This document shows positions 6,628-13,428 of a DNA stretch of 14,216 nucleotides, piece by piece. The translations under genes and the position numbers were made by a program. Numbering within the stretch: the stretch's first letter is position 1; each line of letters opens with the position of its first letter. A model generated the notes under the pieces. That model saw only the letters and a program-made list of their open reading frames with translations. It had not been told where the DNA came from and made no database searches. The stretch lies in contig JALQYS010000364.1 in NCBI GenBank assembly GCA_023254015.1, positions 1 through 14,216 of the forward strand, read 5' to 3'. The stretch is from Paracoccaceae bacterium. GTDB lineage: Bacteria > Pseudomonadota > Alphaproteobacteria > Rhodobacterales > Rhodobacteraceae.

Positions 6628-6634
6628 TCTGCCC

Positions 6635-7276
6635 ATGATGATGAGCCAAGCCCTTACGTTGCAAAATCCCGGTGCGCCTGCGCGGGCAAGGGCCTATGCT
6701 GCGCCGGAACGGGCAGGTCAGGACAGGCGATTGGCAGCGACGGACGAAACGGATTGGGCGGGCCTGATGGTCGCCGTGCGGGACCGGCAGGACAAGGCGG
6801 CCTTTGCGGCGCTGTTCCGGCATTTCGCGCCACGCGTGAAGGCTTTTCTGATGAAATCGGGCACCGAGGCCGCCTTGGCCGAGGATTGCGCGCAGGACGT
6901 GCTGGCGACGGTCTGGCAGAAGGCGCATCTTTTTGATCCGTCGCGCGCCAGTGTTGCGACTTGGGTGTTCACGATTGCCCGAAACCGCCGGATCGACCTT
7001 GCCCGGCGCGACCGCCGCCCGGAGCCCGAGGCGCTGGATTGGGGCGGCGATGGGGAAGAACCCGATCAGGCCGATATCTATGAGGCCGCACAGGAAACCG
7101 CGCGGTTGAAGGCAGCGCTGGAAACCCTGCCTGAGGCGCAACGCACGCTGGTGGCCCGCGCTTTTTACGGCGACCTGTCACATAGCGAGCTGGCGCAGGA
7201 AACCGGGCTGCCCCTGGGAACAATCAAATCACGAATTCGGCTGGCGCTGGAACGCCTCCGCAGCAAGATGAGCTGA
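6635..7276 (+). CDS. rpoE: ECF sigma factor RpoE (ECF11, singlet-oxygen response type)
   Basis: Directs RNA polymerase to stress promoters once released from ChrR. With the start at 6635 the protein has 213 residues. Sigma region 2 spans about 60-125 (FRHFAPRVKAFL, DVLATVWQKAHLFDPSRASVATWVFTIARNRRID); sigma region 4 spans about 158-211 with a helix-turn-helix at 182-206 (LSHSELAQETGLPLGTIKSR). The start is uncertain. Three tandem ATGs (6635, 6638, 6641) have no ribosome site and coincide with the predicted transcription start, so they would be leaderless. TTG at 6731 has AGGA seven bases upstream, gives 181 residues, and begins just before the conserved DWAGLM region, so it may be the real start. 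Four bases separate its stop from chrR: a tight two-gene operon. Conserved pairing with ChrR makes the subtype assignment firm. Confidence 0.93.
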   Translation: MMMSQALTLQNPGAPARARAYAAPERAGQDRRLAATDETDWAGLMVAVRDRQDKAAFAALFRHFAPRVKAFLMKSGTEAALAEDCAQDVLATVWQKAHLFDPSRASVATWVFTIARNRRIDLARRDRRPEPEALDWGGDGEEPDQADIYEAAQETARLKAALETLPEAQRTLVARAFYGDLSHSELAQETGLPLGTIKSRIRLALERLRSKMS

Positions 7277-7280
7277 CGAC

Positions 7281-7916
7281 ATGACGATCAAACACCACCT
7301 CTCTGACCCGCTCTTGATGGGCTACGCGGCCGGCACCCTGCCCGAAGCCTTTTCGCTTGTGGTCGCGACCCATGTGTCGCTCTGTGACGAGTGTCGTGCC
7401 CGGCTTGAGGCGTTCGAGGCAGTCGGTGGCGCCGTTCTGGAAAGCGAGACGGCCTCGATGTCTGAGGCCAGTCTGGATGCCTGTCTTGCCCGCCTGGCAA
7501 CGCCCGTAAAGGCCGCCCGGCGCGCTGCGCGAACCGGATTGTTCCCCGCACCTTTGGCCGATTATATCGGCGGCGATCTGGAGAAGGTGCGGTGGAAGCC
7601 CTTGGGGATGGGCGTTCGACAGGCGATCCTGCCAACGTCGCGGGCAGCCTCGGCACGGCTTCTCTACATCCCTGCCGGTCAGGGCGTGCCGGATCACGGC
7701 CACCGCGGCATGGAGTTGACGCTGGTCTTGCAGGGCGCCTTCCGCGACGACAAGGCACATTTCGGCCCCGGCGATGTGGAAATCGCCACCGAAGAGGATG
7801 AGCATACGCCGGTGGCCGAGGCAGGCGCGGATTGCATCTGCCTTGCCGCAACCGACGCGCCGCTGCGCTTCATGGGGCTGGTGCCGCGCCTTCTCCAACC
7901 GATCTTCCGGATCTGA
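7281..7916 (+). CDS. chrR: Zinc anti-sigma factor ChrR
   Basis: A 211-residue cytoplasmic anti-sigma factor that holds RpoE inactive until singlet oxygen is sensed. The N-terminal anti-sigma domain has the zinc ligands at exactly the positions known for Rhodobacter sphaeroides ChrR: His6, His31, Cys35 and Cys38 (HxxxCxxC, the ZAS motif). The C-terminal cupin domain (about 100-195) shows His139, His141, Glu145 and His175, the second metal site displaced by two residues from the R. sphaeroides numbering, and the CxC pair Cys185/Cys187 is kept. A mixed linker joins the domains. Co-transcribed with rpoE; stop codon lies inside a 10-bp hairpin shared with the convergent FkbM gene. Identification rests on full metal-ligand conservation plus context. 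Confidence 0.96.
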   Translation: MTIKHHLSDPLLMGYAAGTLPEAFSLVVATHVSLCDECRARLEAFEAVGGAVLESETASMSEASLDACLARLATPVKAARRAARTGLFPAPLADYIGGDLEKVRWKPLGMGVRQAILPTSRAASARLLYIPAGQGVPDHGHRGMELTLVLQGAFRDDKAHFGPGDVEIATEEDEHTPVAEAGADCICLAATDAPLRFMGLVPRLLQPIFRI

Positions 7917-7932
7917 CCGCCGCGGTCAGATC
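7910..7932. terminator. Hairpin covering both convergent stop codons
   Basis: GATCTGACCG (7910-7919), CCG loop, CGGTCAGATC (7923-7932): a perfect 10-bp stem. The chrR TGA (7914-7916) lies in the left arm and the FkbM stop (7926-7928 on the minus strand) in the right arm. No T-run follows on either strand, so it may slow or stabilise transcript ends more than terminate by itself. Confidence 0.5.
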
Positions 7933-8666
7933 CAGTCGAGGTTCACCTTGCCCGGCGCATAGTTTTCGGCCACCGCGTCGCGCAATGCCTTGTAACGGTC
8001 GCGCAACTCCTTGAACTTGCGCTCATGGGTTTCGGCCACAAGGCAGCGCAGGTTTGTGAACATCTGGTCGGCGTGCATCTTTTCCAGAATGTCCAGCTCG
8101 GCGCCCTCGATGTCCATCTTGACAAAGGCGATCTCGCTGCGGCCCCTGACCTGATCTGCCACCCATGACGGAAAGTCGATCAGCGGCACTTCGACAGCGT
8201 TTTCGGCATCGATCCGCCGCCCGCCATCCAGAATGGTGGACTTGACCGAGGCCCCTTCGGGATTCTCTCCAAAGTTGTCGGCCCGCATCAAGCGGACTGT
8301 GCCCGAACCGACACCAACCGCCGCATTGATCAGCGTCACATTGGGGCTGTTTGCGAACTTTTGTTCAAGCGTCGCAAAGGCAAAGGGATCGGGCTCAAAC
8401 GCGACCACGTCAGCACCGGTGGATGCAAGCCGTTCGGTGACAACGCCCATGTTCGCCCCACAATCCACCGCCAGATCACCGGGCCGCAACATGGCGGTGA
8501 TGGCGGTCAGATATCCCTCAGCCCAAGCCTTGCGCAGATTGCGCTTCTGGCGCCGGATCAGCGCTTCGATGTCCTCGGGAGTGGAAGGCAAGGGTCTGGA
8601 TTTCTTGTCCTTCTTGCCCCGCTTGCCCAAGACTTCCTCGGGCAGGTCCTCCACTTCGCCGCTCAT
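7926..8666 (-). CDS. FkbM family methyltransferase
   Basis: A 246-residue SAM-dependent methyltransferase. SAM motif I is VDCGANMG (67-74), followed by the acidic residue that binds the ribose in FEPDP (90-94), and the FkbM hallmark KMDIEGAE (183-190). FkbM enzymes methylate hydroxyl groups of polyketides or sugars; among glycosyltransferases, as here, sugar O-methylation of a surface glycan is the likely role (inference). Residues 1-60 form a charged, lysine-rich extension before the fold. The chosen ATG overlaps the TGA of the upstream glycosyltransferase (ATGA, 8663-8666). GGAGGA directly abuts the ATG, an unfavourably short spacing, so translation probably relies on coupling or starts at GTG 8654 four codons later. 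An upstream in-frame GTG (8708) is less likely. Confidence 0.88.
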   Translation of the reverse strand: MSGEVEDLPEEVLGKRGKKDKKSRPLPSTPEDIEALIRRQKRNLRKAWAEGYLTAITAMLRPGDLAVDCGANMGVVTERLASTGADVVAFEPDPFAFATLEQKFANSPNVTLINAAVGVGSGTVRLMRADNFGENPEGASVKSTILDGGRRIDAENAVEVPLIDFPSWVADQVRGRSEIAFVKMDIEGAELDILEKMHADQMFTNLRCLVAETHERKFKELRDRYKALRDAVAENYAPGKVNLDWI

Positions 8667-9478
8667 TCCTCCAGCGCCCCTGCCGGATCGACATCTTCCA
8701 CCTTGCACATCCGGTCAGCGTAAGAGCCGGGCAACGGCGGGTTCTTGCGCCACCAGGGCCGCGTGCCATTTGTGTAAAGGTGCACCGACAGCGTGGCATC
8801 GGTGAAATGCCCTTCGACGTTGCAATGCGGGTCATAGAACACGTCGTTCAACTGGAACGGCACCGGATAAAGCACATCATGGCCAAGCGCCCGATCATAA
8901 TCGCCGGTCTGCTGCGCAAACCAGGTAAAGGCCTGCGGGCCAAAGGCGGTGCGTTCGGCGTTGTAGATGCGCACGGCCTGCGGCAGTGACTTGTCCTGCT
9001 TTTCGATCCGCTTGCGCTGCTGCTTGTTGAACCAGGCCGGGGCCTCGGGCAGGTTGTCATAATAGTCCAGCAGGCGGTCCATCAACTCGCCCTTCTGCGG
9101 AATATAGACCACGCCGCAATTCAGCGCCCCGCGGAAACCGTGCCCGGCATAGATGTGGGTCATCTCGTCGGGGAAGGGTTTGTGGCAATAGGCGTCGCAG
9201 TCGATCCAGACGGCATCGGTCTTTTGAATCATCTTGTAGCGAAAGACGTTGGACAGAAAGGACTCCGAGGTTTGCCGCACGATGTCCATGTCGATCGACA
9301 TGATGTCGGTCGCCGGTTTGACAATCACACCTTCCGGCACGTTCGACACCTTGTCAGTGCAATAAAGTGTGGTCGGATGCCCCTGCCGCACATGGGACAG
9401 CAGGCAAATCTGGTTCAGATAGTGAAGTTTCTCACCAATCCACAGCGAGGCAACAGGGCGACGGACGGGGGTGGACAT
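8663..9478 (-). CDS. DxD glycosyltransferase, GT32/Gb3-synthase-like
   Basis: A 271-residue protein with no membrane segment. The N-terminus (SLWIGEKLHYLNQICLLSHVRQGHPTTLYC, read in two parts around residues 11-40) resembles glycosyltransferases that begin with a short strand followed by a helix and a second strand. The metal and sugar-nucleotide DxD motif is in WIDCDAYC (91-98, Asp93/Asp95). SVHLYTNG (231-238) matches the conserved histidine near the end of alpha-1,4-glycosyltransferase-like proteins. Donor and acceptor cannot be read. It lies between the large GT2 gene and the FkbM methyltransferase, whose start it overlaps, so the three probably act on one glycan. The ribosome site is modest: GAGG about ten bases before the ATG. 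Family placement is tentative within the DxD superfamily. Confidence 0.8.
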   Translation of the reverse strand: MSTPVRRPVASLWIGEKLHYLNQICLLSHVRQGHPTTLYCTDKVSNVPEGVIVKPATDIMSIDMDIVRQTSESFLSNVFRYKMIQKTDAVWIDCDAYCHKPFPDEMTHIYAGHGFRGALNCGVVYIPQKGELMDRLLDYYDNLPEAPAWFNKQQRKRIEKQDKSLPQAVRIYNAERTAFGPQAFTWFAQQTGDYDRALGHDVLYPVPFQLNDVFYDPHCNVEGHFTDATLSVHLYTNGTRPWWRKNPPLPGSYADRMCKVEDVDPAGALEE

Positions 9479-9546
9479 GATACTCGGGCCTCATAATGTT
9501 TCGTTTTTTTCAACACTGCCGCAGGCGCGACAGCAACTCCAGTTGG

Positions 9547-11454
9547 TCAATCCGGCGGCGTGCCGGGGTCTTCGGACAGGCTGAACCCGCGGCAGATGGC
9601 GGGGTCAAAACTGTAGTCGGGCTTGTAGCCATGGGCCTGCAACAGGTCTGACACCTCGTCGATGTGGGAAAACCACGTTTCGATCAGCCGGCCGTAAAGG
9701 AAAACCTGCGCAGGGGGCGGGGCGGGCAGCGCGGCAAAGACCTGCGACAGCACCTCGGGCGAGAGACGGGTATCGGCCAGCATCAGGCTGGTCGGCTGGC
9801 TGGCAGCGATCAGGGCCAGCGTGTCGGACACGGGATCTGCCAGAGGGCGATCGGCCAGAACAAAGCGATCATTGAAGGCGCGATGCGACAGGGCGCAAAC
9901 CACCTGCATCATCTGACGAAGGCCCGGATCATCTTCGTGCAGCATCACGTGAATATCCGTTCGTATGTTCGCGCAATGTCCGGCCAGAAACCCGACGGCA
10001 GAGCCGATCTCCAGCGCGCGCGCCTGTTTCTGCAGGACTGACGGCATCTTGCGCGCCAGACCGCGTTCAAATTTCCCAACCTGAATCAGCGGCAGGACAT
10101 GATCGGCGAACACCCTTGGATCAAGCGGCAGCTTCATGCTGTGATTTGGGTAAACCTCGGCCTGAAGATCGCTGTCCAGACGGATCGGACCGGGGTTATA
10201 GGACCCCATCGGCACCGCTTCCGCCGGCGGCTCCTTGGGGGCGGCCTTGCGCTCGGCCTTGGCCTTGGCGCCGCGCTGCTTTTCCACATCCGACATCAAT
10301 GCCGCGATCTTTTCCTTGTCGCGGGCTTGCGGCGGCTTGGCCACGATCTGCGAAATCGGCACGGCAGAGGCCGCGGCAAGATCGGCCACCAGCTTGTGAT
10401 AGGCCTCGGTCTGCTTCAACTCGGCCAGACGATTTTCGGCACGGGCAACGGCGGCGTGGTGCAGGCGGTGCAGCACGGGGTCTTCCAGAAGCTGGTCGAT
10501 AATGCGATTGCGCGCCTGCGTATAGCGCAGCATCGTGTCGTCTCGCACTTCGTTTCTGTCCTGCAAGCTCCAGTAATCGCTGTTATATTTGTCCGCCTTG
10601 TTATTGACGTTGCCACGCATCTTGCGAATGGCATAGCTATCGACAGACTTCACGGCATAATGGTTCAGCTGAACCCAGTCATAGCCCACCGTCCGGGTGA
10701 TGGACCGCCAGCCGCGGAACTTGAAGTAGTCCTCCATCTCGCGACCCGAGCCGTTCAGCCATTTGACCTGATCCGGAAATTCGGTCTTGATGTGGCGGGT
10801 TTTCATCTTGGGCCGGTGGATGCCCAACTTCCAAAAATCGGGGTCGAACTTGAACAGCGTCTTGACGCCCCACCCCTTGTTCCAGGTCTGCGGCGCGGCC
10901 AGCAGATATTGTTCGGTGACCGGCGCGCGGTTCCAATCGACCACCCCGCCCGAACCGAAAATTCGCCAGGTCACCACGATGCCATTGGCGTTCTGCGCCA
11001 CAGCCGCAGAGATCAGATCATCCAGCGTGCCGTTGCCGTATTTGATCGACAGGAATTCATCGGCGTCAAAAACCATCACCCAGTCGGACTGCCCGACCAC
11101 AGGTTCGTCCTGCGCATAATTCAGCGCCGAGGGCTGGGGCCGAATGCCTTCGGGAATGACGTTGCGGCGGTGATGGCAGAGGCCCAGTTCCTCCAGCCGG
11201 ATCAGCATGTCGTCGGTGCCATCGGAACAATCGTTCGTATAAACCACCAGATCGGTGAAGCCGATGGCAAGGTGATGCGCGACCCATTCAATCACAAAGG
11301 GGCCTTCGTCCTTCATCATCGAAACCGCGGTCACCTGTCCATGCGGGCTGACATGGCGTTTCAAGCCGAAGGGCACCGTGCCCCAAAGCGCGCCCGCCCC
11401 GCGCGGGCGGTCATCGGCCACTTCCGCAGCCGTGAAAGTTGCGGTCTTGCTCAC
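9547..11454 (-). CDS. Two-domain protein: GT2-like glycosyltransferase plus methyltransferase-like C-terminus
   Basis: A 635-residue protein. Residues about 38-340 form a GT-A glycosyltransferase of the GT2_4/GT92-like type: VTAVSMMKDEGPFVIEWVAHH (in 41-61), the NDCSDGTDDM loop (74-83), metal-binding FDADEFL (129-135; Asp130/Asp132), and NHY (264-266). Residues about 376-415 are a Lys/Ala/Glu-rich linker. Residues about 476-620 look like a Rossmann methyltransferase: LEIGSAVGFLAG (481-492) resembles SAM motif I and HVMLHEDDP (502-510) resembles the second strand with an acidic ribose ligand, although the glycine pattern is incomplete. The start is GTG 11454, with GAGG five bases upstream; the open frame further upstream lacks conservation and overlaps the divergent gene. 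First gene of the minus-strand glycan set (68 bp before the next). No transmembrane helix seen. Product unknown. Confidence 0.82.
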   Translation of the reverse strand: MSKTATFTAAEVADDRPRGAGALWGTVPFGLKRHVSPHGQVTAVSMMKDEGPFVIEWVAHHLAIGFTDLVVYTNDCSDGTDDMLIRLEELGLCHHRRNVIPEGIRPQPSALNYAQDEPVVGQSDWVMVFDADEFLSIKYGNGTLDDLISAAVAQNANGIVVTWRIFGSGGVVDWNRAPVTEQYLLAAPQTWNKGWGVKTLFKFDPDFWKLGIHRPKMKTRHIKTEFPDQVKWLNGSGREMEDYFKFRGWRSITRTVGYDWVQLNHYAVKSVDSYAIRKMRGNVNNKADKYNSDYWSLQDRNEVRDDTMLRYTQARNRIIDQLLEDPVLHRLHHAAVARAENRLAELKQTEAYHKLVADLAAASAVPISQIVAKPPQARDKEKIAALMSDVEKQRGAKAKAERKAAPKEPPAEAVPMGSYNPGPIRLDSDLQAEVYPNHSMKLPLDPRVFADHVLPLIQVGKFERGLARKMPSVLQKQARALEIGSAVGFLAGHCANIRTDIHVMLHEDDPGLRQMMQVVCALSHRAFNDRFVLADRPLADPVSDTLALIAASQPTSLMLADTRLSPEVLSQVFAALPAPPPAQVFLYGRLIETWFSHIDEVSDLLQAHGYKPDYSFDPAICRGFSLSEDPGTPPD

Positions 11455-11467
11455 ATTCGCCTCATCG

Positions 11468-11489
11468 AAAGCCAATTCCTTTTGGCTTT
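11468..11489 (-). repeat. Leader hairpin before the GT2-like gene
   Basis: AAAGCCAA (11468-11475) and TTGGCTTT (11482-11489) are perfect 8-base arms with a six-base loop. In the minus-strand transcript the hairpin sits just upstream of the GAGG ribosome site and the GTG start, and its loop reads AAGGAA, itself like a ribosome site. Read on the plus strand it has a T-run and resembles a terminator, but no plus-strand gene precedes it. Confidence 0.4.
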
Positions 11490-11503
11490 TTGTTCTTGGC
11501 GCA

Positions 11504-11532
11504 GGATAGGGTAACAAACCCCACGGCGACAA
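11504..11532 (-). promoter_or_regulatory. Weak housekeeping-type promoter candidate for the GT2-like gene
   Basis: On the minus strand, TTGTCG (11532-11527), 17 bases, CTATCC (11509-11504). The -35 is 4 of 6 to consensus and the -10 is poor. It is placed sensibly, about 50 bases before the GTG start, in the 237-bp divergent spacer. Confidence 0.25.
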
Positions 11533-11582
11533 GAGACTTCCCGGCGGGTTCCCTCTATCAGAGCGCGAGCTGAGGCCCACAC

Positions 11583-11601
11583 TGTTGCCGATTTGGCGAC
11601 A
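11583..11601. repeat. Imperfect inverted repeat in the divergent spacer
   Basis: TGTTGCC-N5-GGCGACA, six of seven arm bases paired, lying 17 bases from the perfect palindrome at 11618-11636. Together they could be regulator sites serving the divergent glycosyltransferase genes. Confidence 0.3.
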
Positions 11602-11617
11602 AATTCCGGCCGCCGCA

Positions 11618-11657
11618 CCTGTCATGTGGTGACAGGGGCCAAAGGCTGGGCCATAGT
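11618..11657 (+). promoter_or_regulatory. Candidate promoter with overlapping palindromic operator
   Basis: GTGACA (11629-11634), 17 bases, CATAGT (11652-11657): 5 of 6 and 4 of 6 to the sigma-70 consensus. The -35 lies in a perfect palindrome CCTGTCA-N5-TGACAGG (11618-11636), an operator-like arrangement. Transcription would start near 11664, about 28 bases before the glycosyltransferase ATG. Confidence 0.4.
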
Positions 11658-11691
11658 GCCCAAAATCCTTTGTCCGAGCAGCAAGTATCCC

Positions 11692-12591
11692 ATGTCCCCG
11701 CGTCTGACCGTTTTTTTCATTGTCGAGCCGCCGAAATACGAACAGATGGCCTGCTATCTGGCAGCGTCGTTGCGCCAGCAATTCGGCAAGACGGTGGACC
11801 TTGTGGGCTACTGCCCCGACAGCAGCATCGGCAACGTGTCAAAGGACGTGATTGCGGTTCTGGCGAATCTGGACTGCGAGGTGCGGCCGTTCAAGGTAGA
11901 GGGGCGCTTCGATCCGGCCTATCCGCATGGAAACAAGATTCTCGCCGCGCTGGAGCCGCGCGAGACCGAGTTTTCGGCCTTCTTCGATAGTGACGTGCTG
12001 TGCCTGCGCCCGAACAAGGTGGAAAACATCATCAAGGAAGGCCACGTGTCGCTGACGCCGGCGGCGTCGATGGTCTGGGGGACCGGCAAGACCTGGAACC
12101 TGATCTATGACACCTGCGGCATGCCCCTGCCCGACGAACGGATCAAGCTGATGCGGCAAAAAGGCGACCGCGAGCGGATTCCCTATTTTTCGTCCGGGCT
12201 GTTCAGCTTTCCCGAAAAGCACCGGAATGCGGATGGCAATACCTTCCCCGAGGTCTGGATGGAAATCGCCCAGACTATTGACCGGAATGAAGAAATTCCG
12301 GGCAGGCGACCCTATCTTGACCAGATCAGCCTGCCCCTGGCAATCCAGAAGGCCGGGCTGCAGTGGAACATCCTGCCCGAGGAGCAGCATTACATCCTTG
12401 GCGGCAGCCTGAGGGGAGAACCTCTTCCGGAAGGATGTGAAATCTATACCGTGCACTATCGGAAATGGGAAATCCTGCGCGAGGTGGGGCTGGCACGACA
12501 GGCCAAGAAGATGCTGGAAAAGCGGGCCGGCGTGCGGCGGATTGACCAGATCTCCACACTGGCCGAGCCTGCTGCGCCAGAAGGCGACTGA
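11692..12591 (+). CDS. DxD-containing glycosyltransferase-like protein
   Basis: A 299-residue soluble protein with a GT-A type fold pattern: first strand LTVFFIVEPP (5-14), metal-binding FFDSDVLCL (97-105; Asp99/Asp101), YFSSGLFSF (165-173), an LDQISLPLA segment (209-217) and a late histidine in YTVHYRKWE (252-260). This order (DxD, SSG, DQ, H) is that of GT8-like and related retaining transferases and of capsule-associated proteins. Donor and acceptor are not predictable. ATG 11692 is preferred because conserved-looking sequence starts there, although the ribosome site (AGCAAG) is weak; longer in-frame starts would run into the promoter region. Divergent from the minus-strand glycosyltransferase set, so probably part of the same glycan locus. 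The C-terminus is charged and proline/alanine-rich. Confidence 0.8.
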   Translation: MSPRLTVFFIVEPPKYEQMACYLAASLRQQFGKTVDLVGYCPDSSIGNVSKDVIAVLANLDCEVRPFKVEGRFDPAYPHGNKILAALEPRETEFSAFFDSDVLCLRPNKVENIIKEGHVSLTPAASMVWGTGKTWNLIYDTCGMPLPDERIKLMRQKGDRERIPYFSSGLFSFPEKHRNADGNTFPEVWMEIAQTIDRNEEIPGRRPYLDQISLPLAIQKAGLQWNILPEEQHYILGGSLRGEPLPEGCEIYTVHYRKWEILREVGLARQAKKMLEKRAGVRRIDQISTLAEPAAPEGD

Positions 12592-12621
12592 ATGTTCTTG
12601 AATTATCTGAATATCCATTCA
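12589..12621 (+). promoter_or_regulatory. AT-rich TGAAT repeats upstream of the TetR-like gene
   Basis: TGAAT occurs at 12589, 12599 and 12608, about one helical turn apart, and ATTCA at 12617-12621; the outer pair TGAATG/CATTCA forms an inverted repeat. The block is AT-rich in GC-rich surroundings and ends ten bases before the regulator start, so it could be its promoter and autoregulatory operator. No ribosome site lies between it and the ATG. Confidence 0.35.
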
Positions 12622-12631
12622 CAAATTAGCC

Positions 12632-13138
12632 ATGGCACGACAGAAAAGCATTTCGGATCAGGATATTCACGCCCATCTTCTGGCCCTTTTGGCTGAATCC
12701 GGAGAAAAGGCGTTGTCCTTTGGCGCCCTGTCGCAACGCTGTGGCCTGGCCCCGGCAACGCTGGCGCAAAGATTTGGCAGCGTTGACGCAATGATCCGGG
12801 CGGCGCTGCTGGCAGAGTGGTCGCGCCTGCAGTTCGCCGTTGCCGAAAGCGAGGCGGATGCGGTGCTTTCCTCCAAGGGGGCGCAGGCGCTGCTCAAGCG
12901 GCTGCCTTGTCCCAGTCCAGCGGTCCTGGCCCTTTCGCTGCGCGATCCGGAAGTCGTTCAAGCGGCACAAGACTGGCGGGCCAAGGTCGAGGCGGCACTG
13001 GCCATGCGCAAGGGCGGCGGCAGCAAGGGGCGCGAGGCGGCGGCGCTGATCTTTGCGGCCTGGCAGGGGCGGCAGATCTGGGAAGCGGCGGGCGGAAAAA
13101 GCTTTCGCCTGGCCGACATGCTGAAGGCGATTGGCTAA
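12632..13138 (+). CDS. Small TetR-like transcriptional regulator
   Basis: A 168-residue protein, shorter than the usual 190-220 for TetR regulators. The N-terminus has the TetR helix-turn-helix: a first helix DQDIHAHLLALLAESGEKALSF (9-30), then GALSQRCGLAPATLAQRFGSVDAMIRAAL (31-59) containing the recognition helix (about 41-47). The C-terminal part is helical, Ala/Leu-rich and not recognisable as a known ligand pocket. It begins 41 bases after the glycosyltransferase stop in an AT-rich gap with TGAAT repeats; no Shine-Dalgarno is visible, so it may be leaderless or translated from the upstream transcript. Its TAA overlaps the TAG of the convergent GlsB gene by two bases. It may regulate itself or the neighbouring genes; target unknown. 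Confidence 0.75.
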   Translation: MARQKSISDQDIHAHLLALLAESGEKALSFGALSQRCGLAPATLAQRFGSVDAMIRAALLAEWSRLQFAVAESEADAVLSSKGAQALLKRLPCPSPAVLALSLRDPEVVQAAQDWRAKVEAALAMRKGGGSKGREAAALIFAAWQGRQIWEAAGGKSFRLADMLKAIG

Positions 13139-13368
13139 CGACCGTAGGTTTTCCACAACCAGATCAGGACCATGGCGCCCAGCACCGCGCCGACAAACCC
13201 CGCCATCCAGCCCGACACCATGATAACCGCCCGCAGAGCGAAGCCGCCGACCAAAGCGCCCGCCACGCCGATGGCGATGGTGGTCGGAACATCCGTGTCA
13301 AGGCCCATGAACCGGGTGGCGAGAAAGCCCGCGGCGATGCCTACGACGATAAGCAGCACGATTCCCAT
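13135..13368 (-). CDS. GlsB/YeaQ/YmgE family small membrane protein
   Basis: A 77-residue inner-membrane protein with three predicted hydrophobic segments (about 1-20, 29-50 and 54-72). The pattern GxxAGFLATRFMG and GxxGALVGGFALRA, with small-residue GxxxG-like packing, is that of the transglycosylase-associated/GlsB family, seen in general stress regulons; molecular function is not established. The ATG at 13368 has GGAGG six bases upstream, a strong site. It ends convergently with the TetR-like regulator with overlapping stops and lies 60 bp downstream of the fmt stop on the same strand. No sigma-E promoter pattern is present upstream. Confidence 0.85.
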   Translation of the reverse strand: MGIVLLIVVGIAAGFLATRFMGLDTDVPTTIAIGVAGALVGGFALRAVIMVSGWMAGFVGAVLGAMVLIWLWKTYGR

Positions 13369-13428
13369 GGCGCCCTCCTGCCCTGTCTTTACAATATGGC
13401 GATGCGGGCGGCGCAGTTAAAGGGCGGA

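Noticed and set aside
5085..6638. 517-residue plus-strand open frame opposite the FAD oxidoreductase
   Set aside because: Overlaps the real gene throughout and the divergent promoter region; composition is shadow-like and no family motif is visible.
7281..7916. ChrR as a plain cupin-domain enzyme
   Set aside because: The N-terminal His6/His31/Cys35/Cys38 zinc site and tight linkage to an ECF sigma gene define an anti-sigma factor.
10099..11514. 471-residue plus-strand open frame opposite the GT2-like gene
   Set aside because: His/Arg/Gly-rich antisense shadow with no motif; the minus-strand frame has the DxD site and sensible start.
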